From Polaromonas sp. P2-4 (GTDB lineage Bacteria; Pseudomonadota; Gammaproteobacteria; Burkholderiales; Burkholderiaceae_C): a stretch of 64,000 nucleotides of DNA. Made by a program: the position numbers and the translations under genes. The DNA lies in assembly GCA_024703855.1 (NCBI GenBank), contig CP087965.1, positions 4,704,001-4,768,000 on the forward strand, in the 5' to 3' direction. Every line of letters begins with the position of its first letter. Within the stretch, counting starts at the first letter, position 1. The notes under the pieces were generated by a model. That model saw only the letters and a program-made list of their open reading frames with translations. It was not told where the DNA came from and did not search any database. Positions 35,686-46,525 of this stretch are shown here, one piece after another.

Positions 35686-38600
35686 ATGACGCAGACGCAA
35701 CCGAAAGAGGGTTTCAATCTCTCCAAATGGGCACTCGACCACCCGGCGCTGACCCGTTACCTGCTGCTGGTACTGATGGCGCTGGGCTTTGCGGCCTACT
35801 TCCAGCTGGGCCAGGACGAAGACCCGCCGTTCACCTTCCGCGCGATGGTGGTGCGCACCAACTGGCCCGGTGCCACAGCCCAGCAGGTCGCCGAGCAGGT
35901 GACCGACAAGATAGAGCGCACGCTGCAGGAGGTGCCCTATGCCGACAAGATACGCAGCTATTCCAAGCCGGGCGAGTCGCAAATCATTTTCCAGATCAAG
36001 GACTCCTCCAAAGCCAGCGATGTGGCCGGCGTCTGGTATGCCGTGCGCAAGAAGGTGGGCGACATGCGCCACACCTTGCCCGGCGGCATCCAGGGCCCGT
36101 TTTTCAACGATGACTTTGGCGATGTCTATGGCGTGATTTACGCGCTGGAGGCCGACGGCTTTAACTACGCCGAGCTGAAAACCTTTGCCGATGACGTGCG
36201 CCAGCAACTGCTGCGCGTGCCCGATGTCAGCAAGGTCGAGCTGTTTGGCGCGCAGGACGAAATACTTTTTATTGAAATCTCGCAAAAGCGCCTGGCCCAA
36301 CTCGGTCTGGACCTGAACCAGGTGTTGGCGCAACTGGGCCAGCAAAACGCGGTCGAGTCGGCCGGGGCCGTGCAGACCCCGCTGGATGTGGTGCAAGTGC
36401 GTGTGGCGGGCCAGTTTCAGGTGGTGGAGCAACTGCGTGCCATGCCGATTCGCGGCACCGGCTACGGAGCCGGCACAAGTGCCGGGGGCAACCAACTGCG
36501 CCTGGGCGATATTGCCGAGATCAAACGTGGCTATGTAGACCCGCCGACCGTCAAGGTGCACCACCAGGGCAAAGAGGTGATTGGGCTGGGTGTGTCCATG
36601 GTCAAAGGCGGCGACATCATCGCGCTGGGCAAGTCGCTCAGCAAACTCTCAGACAGCGTCAAGCTGAGCCTGCCAGCCGGCATCAAGCTGGTGCAAATCC
36701 AGGACCAGCCGACAGCCGTAGCGTCATCGGTCAATGAATTTGTCAAAGTGCTGATCGAAGCCGTGGCGATTGTGCTGGCCGTCAGTTTTATCAGCCTGGG
36801 GCTGCACAAACGGCCTGGTCACCATCCTTTGTGGAAGCGCTGGTACATCGACATGCGCCCCGGCCTGGTCGTGGGCATCACCATTCCGCTGGTGCTGGGC
36901 ATGACGTTTCTGGCCATGTGGTACTGGGGCATCGGCCTGCACAAGATATCGCTGGGCTCGCTGATCATTGCGCTGGGCCTGCTGGTCGATGACGCCATCA
37001 TTGCTGTCGAAATGATGGTGCGCAAGATGGAGGAGGGCTACGACAAGGTGCGTGCCGCCACCTTTGCCTACGAAATCACCGCCATGCCCATGCTGACCGG
37101 CACATTGATCACGGCGGTAGGCTTCCTGCCGATTGGTCTGGCCAAATCAACCACCGGTGAATACACCTTTGCGATTTTTGCGGTCACCGTGATTGCGCTG
37201 GTGCTCAGCTGGATCGTGTCGGTGTACTTTGTGCCCTACCTGGGCACGCTGCTGCTCAAGCCGCCGCCGGGCCGCCCCAAGACGGCGACGGCCCCCTTGG
37301 GGGGCAGCGAGGAAAACGCAGTGGCGAGCGTGGGGGTGAACATATTGCCGCCGCATGTGCAGGAAGTGGCAAGCGGGCAGGACAGCCCGCACGAGATGTT
37401 CGACAGCCCCTTCTACAACGTCTTTCGCAAAACGGTGAACTGGTGCGTGCAGCACCGCTGGATCACGATAGGCAGCACCGTGCTGATTTTTGCGCTGGGC
37501 ATTGTGGGCATGGGCAAGGTGCAGCAGCAGTTCTTCCCGGACTCCAGCCGGCCTGAAATCATGGTGGACATCTGGTTCCCCGAGGGCACCTCGTTTGCTG
37601 CCAATGAAGCCACCGCCAAGCGCGTCGAGCAGCGCCTGATGCAGGAAACCGGCGTGACGACTGTCAGCACCTGGGTGGGTTCAGGCGTGCCGCGCTTTTA
37701 TTTGCCGCTGGACCAGGTGTTCCCGCAGACCAATGTGTCGCAGCTGATCGTGCTGGCCAAAGACCTGAAGGTGCGCGAGTCTCTGCGCGTCAAGCTGCCG
37801 GCCCTGCTGGCCACGGAGTTTCCCCGAGGTTCGGGGCCGCGTGAAGCTTTTGCCCAATGGGCCCCCGGTGCCGTATCCGGTGCAGTTCCGCGTGGTGGGC
37901 ATTGATCCGCTGGTGCTGCGCGAGCGTGCCGATGAGGTCAAAGCGGTGATGCGCGAAAGCGTCAACACGCGTGGCGTCAACGACAACTGGAACGAATCGG
38001 TCAAGGTGCTGCGGCTGGAGGTTGACCAGTCCAAAGCTAGAGCCCTGGGTGTGACCAGCCAGTCGATTGCACAGGCCTCCAAAACCATTCTGGCCGGCAC
38101 CACGGTAGGCCAGTTCCGGGAGAGCGACAAGCTGATAGACATCGTGCTGCGCCAGCCGCTGGATGAACGCAACGCGATCACGGATATCGGCAATGCCTAC
38201 CTGCCCACGGCCTCGGGCAAGTCGATTCCCTTGACACAAATCGCCAAGCCCGTGTTTACCTGGGAGCCCGGTGTGATGTGGCGCGAAAACCGCGACTACG
38301 CCATCACCGCTCAGAGCGACATCGTCGAAGGTTTGCAGGGTGCGACGGTGACGCAGGAGTTGCAGCCAAAACTCAAGGCGCTGGAGGCCAAGTGGCACAG
38401 CAATGGCATGGCCGGCTACCGCATTCAGGTGGCCGGTGCGGTGGAAGAAAGCAGCAAGGGCTCGGCGTCGATAGCCGCAGGTATTCCCGTCATGTTGTTT
38501 TTGACTTTCACGCTGCTGATGTTGCAACTGCATAGCTTCAGCCGCGCCATGCTGGTGTTTTTGACCGGCCCGCTCGGTATTGCCGGTGTGGCAGGGGCCC

Positions 38601-38962
38601 TGATTTTGTTGGGCAGGCCTTTTGGTTTCGTGGCTTTGCTGGGTGTGATCGCACTGATGGGCATGATTCAGCGCAATTCGGTGATCCTGATTGACCAGAT
38701 CGAGCAAGACCGTGCTCGCGGCATTCCAGCATGGGACGCGATTGTCGAGTCGGCCGTGCGTCGCCTGCGTCCCATTGTGCTGACGGCTGCCGCGGCCGTA
38801 TTGGCCATGATCCCGCTGTCACGCAGCGTGTTCTGGGGCCCCATGGCCGTGGCCATCATGGGCGGCCTGGTGGTGGCAACCGTTTTGACTCTGCTGGCTT
38901 TGCCTGCCATGTATGCCGCATGGTTTCGCGTCAAGCGTGAGACACCGGGGCAGTATCAGTAA
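35686..38962 (+). CDS. RND-family efflux permease, one frame break, with repeat-derived loop
   Basis: About 1092 aa, twelve helices with two large periplasmic domains. TM1 is LTRYLLLVLMALGFAAYFQL; the TM4 charge-relay region is IIALGLLVDDAIIAVEMMVRKMEEG; the C-terminal half has GVIALMGMIQRNSVILIDQIEQ. The set resembles the non-MexB (HAE-2-like/BepE-unlike) proteobacterial RND subgroup with adaptor only. Break at about 37826, one C too many (TTTCCCCGAG); after it VRGRVKLLPNGPPVPY. Residues about 528-551 (RPKTATAPLGGSEENAVASV) come from a family-2 repeat and would sit in the loop after TM6. No OMF gene is linked. Confidence 0.88.
37269..37337. repeat. G-rich dispersed repeat (family 2), copy c (inside RND permease)
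   Basis: Reads GGGCCGCCCCAAGACGGCGA, then CCCCCTTGGGGGGCAGCGAG and ends GGCGAGCGTGGGGGT. Same layout as copies a and b and in frame in the pump gene. Confidence 0.7.
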
Positions 38963-39064
38963 GCCGGTTCGACAAAGGCAGGCACTGATACAGGTTAAAA
39001 TAGAAAGTTGACCGATTTCAAGCGGGATCTGGAAGTTATTCCGGTTCCCGTTTTTATTTCAGGC

Positions 39065-39149
39065 GCGCGGGTGGCGAAATTGGTAGACGCACCAGGTTTA
39101 GGTCCTGACGCCAGCAATGGTGTGGGGGTTCGAGTCCCCCCGCGCACCA
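39065..39149 (+). tRNA. tRNA-Leu (anticodon UAG)
   Basis: 85 bases, class II. Acceptor GCGCGGG pairs with CCCGCGC, then A and CCA. Anticodon loop TTTAGGT in stem CCAGG/CCTG gives TAG. T-arm GGGGGTTCGAGTCCCCC. Confidence 0.95.
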
Positions 39150-39262
39150 CCCCTGACACTTTGTGGGCAGCATGTGCTGCCCACAAACTATCAGGCGTTG
39201 CGGTATTTCCGCATGTCAGGTGAAAGCCCTGTTTTGAATAATTTTTGATCTTAGGAACCATC

Positions 39263-40573
39263 ATGGCCGTGACTGTTGAAACCCTTGAAAAGCTTGAGCG
39301 CAAAATCACGCTGACGCTGCCCGCCAATACCATCCAGTCGGAAGTCGATACCCGCCTGAAGAAGCTGGCCCGCACGGTGAAAATGGACGGTTTCCGTCCT
39401 GGTAAAGTCCCCATGAATGTGGTGGCCCAGCGCTATGGCTACTCGGTGCATTACGAAGTCATGAACGACAAGGTGGGCGAGGCCTTTGCCGCGGCCGCCA
39501 ATGAAGCCAAGCTGCGCGTTGCCGGCCAGCCCCGCATCAGCGAAAAGAAGGCTCACCCGAAGGCGAGCTGATTTTTGACGCGGTGTTTGAGGTCTATCCT
39601 GAAGTCAAGATCGCCGATCTGGCCAATGCTGAAGTTGAAAAGGTCAGCGCTGAAGTCAGCGATGCCGCCATCGACAAGACGATTGACATTCTGCGCAAGC
39701 AGCGCCGCACTTTCGCCCAGCGTGCAGCCGATGCACCTGCACAAGATGGTGACCGTGCCACCATCGACTTTGAAGGCAAGATTGACGGCGAAACCTTCGC
39801 CGGCGGCAAAGCCGAAGCCTTCCAGTTTCTGGTCGGCGAAGGCCAGATGCTGAAAGAGTTTGAAGATGCCGTGCGCGGCATGAAAAGCGGCGAAAGCAAA
39901 ACCTTCCCGCTGAACTTCCCCGCTGACTACCATGGCAAAGACGTTGCCGGCAAACAGGCAGATTTCCTGGTGACCGTTAAAAAACTGGAAGCCGCCCACC
40001 TGCCAGAAGTCAACGAAGCCCTGGCCAAGTCGCTCGGCATTGCCGATGAAACGGTTGAAGGCCTGCGCGCAGACATCAAGAAAAACCTTGAGCGCGAAGT
40101 GAAGTTCCGCCTGCTGGCGCGCAACAAAAAACGCGGTCATGGACGCGCTGGTTGCCAATGCCGAGCTGGACTTGCCCAAGTCCAGCGTGCAGGCCGAAGT
40201 GGATCGCATGATTGAAGGCGCCCGCGCCGACTTGAAGCAACGCGGCATCAAGGACGCCGACAAGGCACCGATTCCTGACGACATCTTCCGCCCACAGGCT
40301 GAAAAGCGTGTGCGTCTGGGTCTGGTCGTGGCTGAGCTGGTGCGCGGCAACGACTTGCAAGCCAAACCCGAGCAGCTCAAGGCGCACATTGAAGAGCTGG
40401 CTGCCAGCTACGAAAAACCACAAGACGTGGTGCGCTGGTACCTGAGCGACAACCGCCGCATGGCCGAAGTTGAGGCAGTTGTCATTGAAAACAACGTGAC
40501 CGATTTCGTCCTGTCCAAAGCCAAAGTAAATGACAAAGCCATTTCGTTCGACGACCTGATGGCCCAGAACTGA
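39263..40573 (+). CDS. tig: trigger factor, two frame breaks
   Basis: About 436 aa ribosome-bound folding chaperone and prolyl isomerase. N-terminal ribosome-binding domain contains KMDGFRPGKVPMNVVAQRYG (GFRxGKxP signature). The FKBP-type PPIase domain has GDRATIDFEGKIDGETFAGG, and the C-terminal helical domain has PEQLKAHIEELAASYEKPQD. Breaks: about 39552 (one base short in GAAAAGAAGG) and about 40130 (A-run one too long). Both correct to a seamless protein. A cell is expected to keep this gene whole, so the breaks are judged artefacts. It heads the tig-clpP-clpX-lon block. Confidence 0.95.
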
Positions 40574-40665
40574 TCCGGCGGGATTTCTCCTGAAGCTGGG
40601 GCTTGTGCTTTGTGGCGCAGGCCCCAATTTATTTTAGGTACAGTACAAACATCTCTGGAGAAAAC

Positions 40666-41311
40666 ATGATGGTCAGAAACGGTATTTACGGTGGTGCGCA
40701 AGCCGGTGCACTTGAAACGCAGGGCTTGGGCATGGTGCCGATGGTGATTGAACAGTCGGGCCGCGGTGAGCGCTCCTACGACATTTATTCGCGCCTGCTG
40801 AAAGAACGTGTAATTTTTTTGGTCGGTCCGGTCAATGACCAGACGGCCAATCTCGTGGTGGCGCAGTTGCTGTTTCTGGAAAGCGAAAATCCTGACAAGG
40901 ACATCTCCTTCTACATCAACTCGCCTGGTGGCTCTGTAACGGCCGGCATGGCGATTTATGACACCATGCAGTTCATCAAGCCTGATGTCTCCACGCTTTG
41001 CGTCGGCATGGCGGCCAGCATGGGCGCGTTTTTGCTGTCGGCGGGCGCCAAGGGCAAGCGGTTTACATTGCCAAATTCGCGTGTGATGATTCACCAACCC
41101 TCGGGTGGCGCACAAGGCCAGGCGACCGACATTGAGATTCATGCCCGTGATATTCTGAAAACGCGCGACCAGCTGAACCGCATCCTGGCGGCCAACACCG
41201 GTCAGCCTATTGAGAAAATTGAACGCGATACCTGAGCGTGACTACTTCCTGTTTGCGGAGGACGCCAAGGAATATGGTCTGGTGGATCAGGTGATCTCCA
41301 AACGCCCCTAA
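40666..41311 (+). CDS. clpP: ATP-dependent Clp protease proteolytic subunit, one frame break
   Basis: About 214 aa. Catalytic Ser in VGMAASMGAFLLSAG, His in RVMIHQPSGGAQGQATDIEI, and Asp in ERDYFL. An extra T at 41233 (ACC-T-GAGCG) creates a premature TGA; without it the protein ends RDTERDYFLFAEDAKEYGLV, VDQVISKRP with stop 41309-41311. ATG 40666 follows GGAGAAAAC. Assembles as a 14-mer and works with ClpX or ClpA. Confidence 0.95.
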
Positions 41312-41339
41312 GCTGAAAGCTTCAAGTTGCACTGCAACG

Positions 41340-41372
41340 ACGGCGTTTTCTGTCACTGAAAACGCCGTTTTT
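41340..41372 (+). terminator. Rho-independent terminator after clpP
   Basis: Stem ACGGCGTTTTC (41340-41350) pairs with GAAAACGCCGT (41358-41368), 7-base loop, followed by TTTT. It may act on both strands and separates clpP from clpX in part. Confidence 0.85.
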
Positions 41373-41440
41373 CATGGCTTATCTTATTGGTTATCATTAG
41401 GTAACAGTTTCCCCAAGGCTCCTTAAAGGCACCCCTATCC

Positions 41441-42705
41441 ATGGCCGAAAAAAAGGCTCCTCCAGTGAAAAGACTTTGTACTGCTCTTTCTGCGGTAAAA
41501 GTCAGCACGAAGTCAAAAAACTCATTGCTGGTCCATCGGTCTTTGTCTGTGATGAGTGCATAGATCTTTGCAACGAGATCATCCGTGACGAACTCCCGGC
41601 GGGCGAAAATGTCGGTGAGACGCGCAGCGATTTGCCCACCCCGGCCGAAATCAAGGCGACGCTGGACGGTTACGTGATTGGCCAAGAGCCGGCAAAGCGG
41701 ACCTTGGCCGTCGCCGTCTACAACCATTACAAGCGCCTGCGCCACAAGGAAAAATCCAAAAAAGACGATGTGGAGCTGACCAAGAGCAATATTTTGCTGA
41801 TTGGCCCCACGGGATCCGGCAAAACGTTGCTGGCACAAACGTTGGCACGTACCCTGAACGTGCCTTTTGTGATGGCCGATGCCACCACCCTGACTGAAGC
41901 GGGTTATGTGGGTGAAGACGTTGAAAACATCATCCAGAAGTTGTTGCAAAGCTGCAACTACGAGGTTGAGCGTGCGCAGCAAGGGATTGTGTACATCGAC
42001 GAGATCGACAAAATCTCGCGTAAATCAGATAACCCCTCGATTACCCGTGACGTGTCGGGTGAGGGGGTGCAGCAGGCGCTGCTCAAGCTGATTGAAGGCA
42101 CCATGGCATCGGTACCCCCGCAGGGCGGTCGCAAGCACCCGAATCAGGATTTCTTGCAAGTCGATACCACCAACATTTTGTTTATCTGTGGCGGTGCGTT
42201 CTCGGGCCTCGAAAAAGTCATCGAAAACCGAACGGAGGCTTCTGGCATTGGTTTTGGCGCTGCCGTCAAAAGCAAAAAAGCGCGCAGCCTGACCGAGGCG
42301 TTCAAGGATGTCGAACCCGAGGATCTGATCAAATTTGGCCTGATTCCTGAGTTGGTGGGGCGCATGCCCGTGGTCGCCACCCTGGCCGAGCTCAGTGAAG
42401 ATGCACTCGTGCAAATTCTCACGGAACCCAAAAATGCCGTGGTCAAGCAGTTCAGCAAACTGCTCTCCATGGAAGGCGTGGACCTGGAGATTCGACCCTC
42501 CGCGCTGAAAGCCATCGCCCGCAAAGCCTTGGCCCGAAAAACGGGGGCGCGCGGCCTGCGTTCCATTCTGGAGCAGGCGCTGATTGACACCATGTTTGAT
42601 CTCCCCACTGCCAGCAATGTTGACAAAGTGGTTGTGGATGAGTCGACAATTGAAGAAAACAAGGCACCTCTGCTGGTGTACCGCGAAACTGCAAAGAAGG
42701 CCTGA
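41441..42705 (+). CDS. clpX: Clp protease ATP-binding subunit, one frame break near the start
   Basis: About 421 aa. Zn finger YCSFCGKSQHEV..VCDECIDLC, Walker A LIGPTGSGKTLLAQTLA, Walker B IVYIDEIDKISRK, pore loop GYVGEDVEN and sensor 2 KTGARGLRSILE. ATG 41441 gives MAEKKGSSSEKTLYCSFCG once an A-run at about 41447 is lengthened by one. Unfolds tagged substrates for ClpP. Confidence 0.96.
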
Positions 42706-42821
42706 ACGTCAGAAAGGGCTTTCAGGAGTGCTTGAAAAGCATCTCTTGCGCCCCACGTTTGAGTTGACTGTGTTCCGCCTGGCCATGAAACTGGTCTCTA
42801 CGGCTTACGTTTAAGGTTTAT

Positions 42822-45244
42822 ATGTCCGGACAAACTTCATTGCCCCCCACCCCAATCGATCTGCCCTTGCTGCCGCTGCGGGATGTGGTGGTCTTCCCGC
42901 ACATGGTGATTCCGCTGTTTGTGGGACGGCCCAAGAGCATCAAGGCCCTCGAATCGGCCATGGAGGCTGAGCGCCGCATCATGCTGGTGGCACAAAAAGC
43001 CGCAGCCAAAGATGAACCCTCGGTCGAGGACATGTTTGAGGTGGGCTGTGTGGCCACCATCTTGCAATTGCTCAAGTTACCCGATGGCACCGTCAAGGTC
43101 CTGGTTGAGGGGCAGCAGCGTGCCAAAGTCAACAAAATTGCAGACGGCGAGCTGCACTTTACGGCCAATCTGACGCCGATTGAGCCAGTAGCGGCTGTCG
43201 TTGGCGACAAGAGCAGTGAAATTGAAGCCTTGCGTCGCGCCGTGATGCAACAGTTTGATCACTACGTCAAACTGAATAAAAAGATTCCTCCGGAAATCCT
43301 GACTTCTATTTCCAGCATTGACGATGCGGGCCGCCTGGCAGACACGATTGCAGCGCACTTGCCGCTCAAGCTCGATGCCAAGCAGGTGATTCTTGCCCTG
43401 GCCCAGGTGAAGGCACGCCTTGAGAACCTCTATGAGCAGCTTGAGCGCGAGGTTGACATTCTCAATGTCGATAAAAAAATTCGGGGCCGCGTCAAGTGGC
43501 AAATGGAAAAAAATCAGCGCGATTTTTACCTGAATGAGCAGGTCAAGGCTATCCAGAAAGAGCTGGGTGAGGGCGAAGAGGGTGCTGACATTGACGAGAT
43601 CGAGAAAAGATCAAGGTCGCCAAAATGCCGCAGGAAGCGCGCAAAAAGGCTGAGAGCGAGCTGAAAAAACTCAAACTCATGTCGCCCATGTCGGCTGAAG
43701 CGACGGTGGTGCGGACTTATATTGATGTGCTGACCGGCCTGCCATGGAGCAAGAAAACCAAGATCAAGCACGATCTGGGTCATGCCGAGACCGTGCTCAA
43801 CGAAGACCACTACGGTCTTGAAAAGGTCAAGGACCGTATTGTTGAGTACCTTGCGGTGCAGCAGCGGGTCGACAAACTCAAGGGCCCCATTCTTTGCCTT
43901 GTGGGTCCTCCCGGCGTGGGCAAAACCTCACTGGGCCAGTCGATTGCCAAGGCCACGGGCCGCAAATACGTGCGTATGGCCTTGGGCGGCATGCGCGATG
44001 AAGCCGAGATTCGCGGTCACCGCCGTACCTACATCGGTGCCTTGCCCGGCAAGGTGCTGCAAAGCCTAACCAAGGCCGGCACGCGTAATCCGCTGTTCCT
44101 GCTGGATGAGATTGACAAGCTGGGGACTGATTTCCGCGGCGATCCTTCCAGCGCTCTGCTGGAGGTGCTGGACCCCGAGCAGAACCACACCTTTGGTGAT
44201 CACTATGTCGAGGTCGATTTCGACCTGAGTGATGTCATGTTTGTGGCGACCTCCAATTCGATGAATATTCCGCCGGCCCTGCTGGACCGCATGGAAGTTA
44301 TTCGGCTTGCAGGCTATACGGAAGATGAGAAAACCAGCATTGCCATGCGCTACTTGTTGCCCAAGCAGCTCAAGAACAATGGCGTGAAGGAAGATGAGCT
44401 CGAAGTTCAGGAACAAGCCGTTCGCGATATCGTGCGTTACTACACCCGTGAGGCCGGCGTGCGCTCGCTTGAGCGTGAGCTGTCCAAGATTTGCCGCAAG
44501 GTCGTCAAAGGCGTCCAGCTCAAGAAAATGACGCCCAAAGTGCTGGTGACGCCCGATAACCTCAATGATTTTCTGGGTGTTCGAAAATTCGACTATGGCC
44601 GTGCGGAACAAAAAAATCAGGTGGGTCAGGTGGTCGGCCTGGCATGGACTGAAGTCGGTGGCGATTTGCTAACGATTGAGGCCGCCATGATGCCCGGTAA
44701 AGGCGTGATCACCCGCACCGGCTTGCTCGGCGATGTCATGAAGGAGTCTGTAGAGGCTGCGCGCACGGTGGTGCGAAGCCGCGCCAAAGTTCTCGGCATC
44801 AAGGATGAGATGTTTGAAAAGCGTGACATCCACATTCACGTGCCCGATGGCGCAACGCCCAAAGATGGCCCGAGCGCTGGCGCTGCCATGACCACGGCGT
44901 TCGTGTCTGCCATGACCGGCATTCCGGTGCGCGGCGATGTGGCGATGACGGGCGAGATCACATTGCGTGGCGAGGTGACGGCCATTGGCGGCCTGAAAGA
45001 AAAACTGCTGGCTGCTTTGCGCGGTGGCATCAAGACGGTGCTGATCCCTGAAGAGAACGCCAAAGACCTGCAGGAGATCCCTGACAACGTGAAGAGTGGT
45101 CTGGAGATCGTTCCTGTGAAATGGATTGACCAGGTGCTGCAGCTAGCACTCGAGCGCCAGCCTGTTCCACTCTCCGATGAAGAGGCTGCAGTCGTCGCCG
45201 TGGTTGTTGCGCCTGCCGAAGTTGCCGGTACGGTGAAACATTAA
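42822..45244 (+). CDS. lon: ATP-dependent protease Lon, one frame break
   Basis: About 808 aa. N-terminal substrate domain begins LPLLPLRDVVVFPHMVIPLF; Walker A LVGPPGVGKTSLGQSIA; Walker B LFLLDEIDKLG; protease domain with catalytic Ser in PKDGPSAGAAM and Lys in AIGGLKEKLLAALR. The break at about 43604 is an A-run one short (protein wants EIEKKIKVAKMPQEARKKAE). Its proximity to clpPX is the usual arrangement in beta-proteobacteria. Confidence 0.96.
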
Positions 45245-45275
45245 TTAAACTTTTTTTACGAGCTTCGTAAAAGGG
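45245..45275. terminator. candidate terminator after lon
   Basis: Stem TTTTACGA/TCGTAAAA around GCT, with extra T's on the lon side. Stability is modest, as it is AT-rich. Confidence 0.5.
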
Positions 45276-45288
45276 TTAAAAACGACGC

Positions 45289-45294
45289 TATAAT
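45289..45294 (+). promoter_or_regulatory. -10 box of the tRNA cluster
   Basis: Perfect TATAAT, 15 bases before tRNA-Gly. The -35 region is weak (GTAA/GGGTTA). Confidence 0.5.
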
Positions 45295-45308
45295 TTAAAG
45301 CTGTTAAC

Positions 45309-45384
45309 GCGGGAGTAGCTCAGTTGGTAGAGCGCAACCTTGCCAAGGTTGAGGTCGAGAGTTCGAGACTCTTCTCCCGCTCCA
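45309..45384 (+). tRNA. tRNA-Gly (anticodon GCC), copy 1
   Basis: 76 bases. Acceptor GCGGGAG pairs with CTCCCGC, then T and CCA. Anticodon stem CAACC/GGTTG with loop TTGCCAA. Confidence 0.96.
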
Positions 45385-45390
45385 AATCAA

Positions 45391-45421
45391 AAGGGCAGCA
45401 CTTAAAAATGCTGTCCTTTTT
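45391..45421 (+). terminator. hairpin after tRNA-Gly copy 1
   Basis: AGGGCAGCA/TGCTGTCCT stem (one wobble) around CTTAAAAA, then a T-run. Almost identical to 45691-45722. Confidence 0.75.
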
Positions 45422-45482
45422 CATTGGGGTTCATTGTGGTTATGGGTAACGCGAGTGTGCGTTACCGAAGTAGATAGAACAT

Positions 45483-45556
45483 GGCGCGGTAACAAAGCGG
45501 TTATGTACCGGATTGCAAATCCTGAGTAGGTCGGTTCGACTCCGGCCCGCGCCTCC
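45483..45556 (+). tRNA. tRNA-Cys (anticodon GCA)
   Basis: 74 bases. Acceptor GGCGCGG pairs with CCGCGCC, then T and CCA. Loop TTGCAAA between GGA and TCC stem ends. Confidence 0.95.
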
Positions 45557-45608
45557 AAAAATTTTCATAAATCAACGGCTTAAAAGCCACGATTTAAATC
45601 TGTAGAAC

Positions 45609-45684
45609 GCGGGAGTAGCTCAGTTGGTAGAGCGCAACCTTGCCAAGGTTGAGGTCGAGAGTTCGAGACTCTTCTCCCGCTCCA
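45609..45684 (+). tRNA. tRNA-Gly (anticodon GCC), copy 2
   Basis: Identical to the tRNA-Gly at 45309-45384, exactly 300 bases downstream. Confidence 0.96.
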
Positions 45685-45690
45685 AATCGG

Positions 45691-45722
45691 AAGGGCAGCA
45701 CTTAAAAATGCTGCCCTTTTTT
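45691..45722 (+). terminator. hairpin after tRNA-Gly copy 2
   Basis: Perfect stem AGGGCAGCA/TGCTGCCCT around CTTAAAAA, followed by TTTTTT. Confidence 0.8.
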
Positions 45723-45751
45723 GTTTGACAATACGGGTGATACACGCATTA

Positions 45752-45844
45752 GCCTGAGTGGTGAAATAGGTAGACACAGCGGACTTAAAATCCGCCGCTT
45801 CGTGAATAGCGGGCGTACCGGTTCGATTCCGGTCTCAGGCACCA
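45752..45844 (+). tRNA. tRNA-Leu (anticodon UAA)
   Basis: 93 bases, class II. Acceptor GCCTGAG pairs with CTCAGGC, then A and CCA. Loop CTTAAAA in stem GCGGA/TCCGC gives TAA. Confidence 0.95.
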
Positions 45845-45891
45845 TCACCAACCCATGCGCCACGCGCTTGAAAACTGGGTAAGATAAATCC

Positions 45892-46525
45892 ATGTCCCGC
45901 CACAACACACCTTTTGAAATTCACGTTCACGGCGAAGTGCCTCTGCGCGCGAACGTTACCTTTGAGCAGCTGCAGGAGGCTCTCAAGCCGCTGTGGAAGT
46001 ATGCGGGCTCAAAATCCCTGGCTGCGGGCGCTGTCAGCGCGTATGAAGAAGAGCCTGGCATTCAATTTGATGTTCACAAGCATTTATTGCAGATGTGCTG
46101 GACGGTGCCGGGCGATGAAGATTTTCGTCAGGCGGTCGATGAAATGTGCATGGGCTTGAACGATCTGGCTGAGACTGGCGCGCCGATTGAAGTGACTTTT
46201 TACGATGCTGACTTTGACGAGGATGAGGGCACCGATGAGGACGAGGCGCGTGATGACTTCGCCATGTATTTTGTGGGCCCCACGCCGGCCGCCATCATGC
46301 AGGTTCAGCGGGATTTGCTGGTGCAGGACATGATTGGCCTCATGGAGCGGCATTTCGATGCTTCGGAACTCGGCGAAGTTGTGGCGGCTGTCGACCAATT
46401 ATTTGAGCGACGCTTTGATGCCTTGGTCAACTCGATGCAGCTCGGCAAGCCGCCGCGCGGGCTGGGTGGCTCTGCAAGGCGGTTCAGGCCACGGTGGCGG
46501 ACGCAAGCCCCGCCATCTGCATTAA
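45892..46525 (+). CDS. conserved acidic protein of unknown function, one frame break
   Basis: About 211 aa, no signal or membrane helix. FEIHVHGEVPLRANVTFEQL and KPLWKYAGSKSLAAGAVSAYEEE begin it, a highly acidic stretch YDADFDEDEGTDEDEARDDF lies near residue 105, and the end is Gly/His-rich (SGHGGGRKPRHLH). I recall similar proteins only in Burkholderiales, with no assigned role. The break at about 46478 has one A too many (GCAAGGCGG). Its stop TAA shares TTAA with the convergent TetR stop. Confidence 0.7.

Larger units (their letters stand above)
45306..45720 (+). repeat. direct duplication of a tRNA-Gly plus terminator module
   Basis: Blocks 45306-45420 and 45606-45720 (115 bases each) differ at only three positions and include the tRNA and its hairpin. 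tRNA-Cys lies in the unduplicated part between them. Confidence 0.85.

Noticed and set aside
41222..41311. Programmed frameshift or stop read-through in clpP
   Set aside because: No slippery sequence or stimulatory structure is evident, and the same CC-T-G change occurs in unrelated genes, so an artefact is more likely.
45306..45720. CRISPR-like spaced repeats
   Set aside because: Only two repeat units, each a tRNA-Gly with its terminator; there are no short regular repeats or cas genes in the window.
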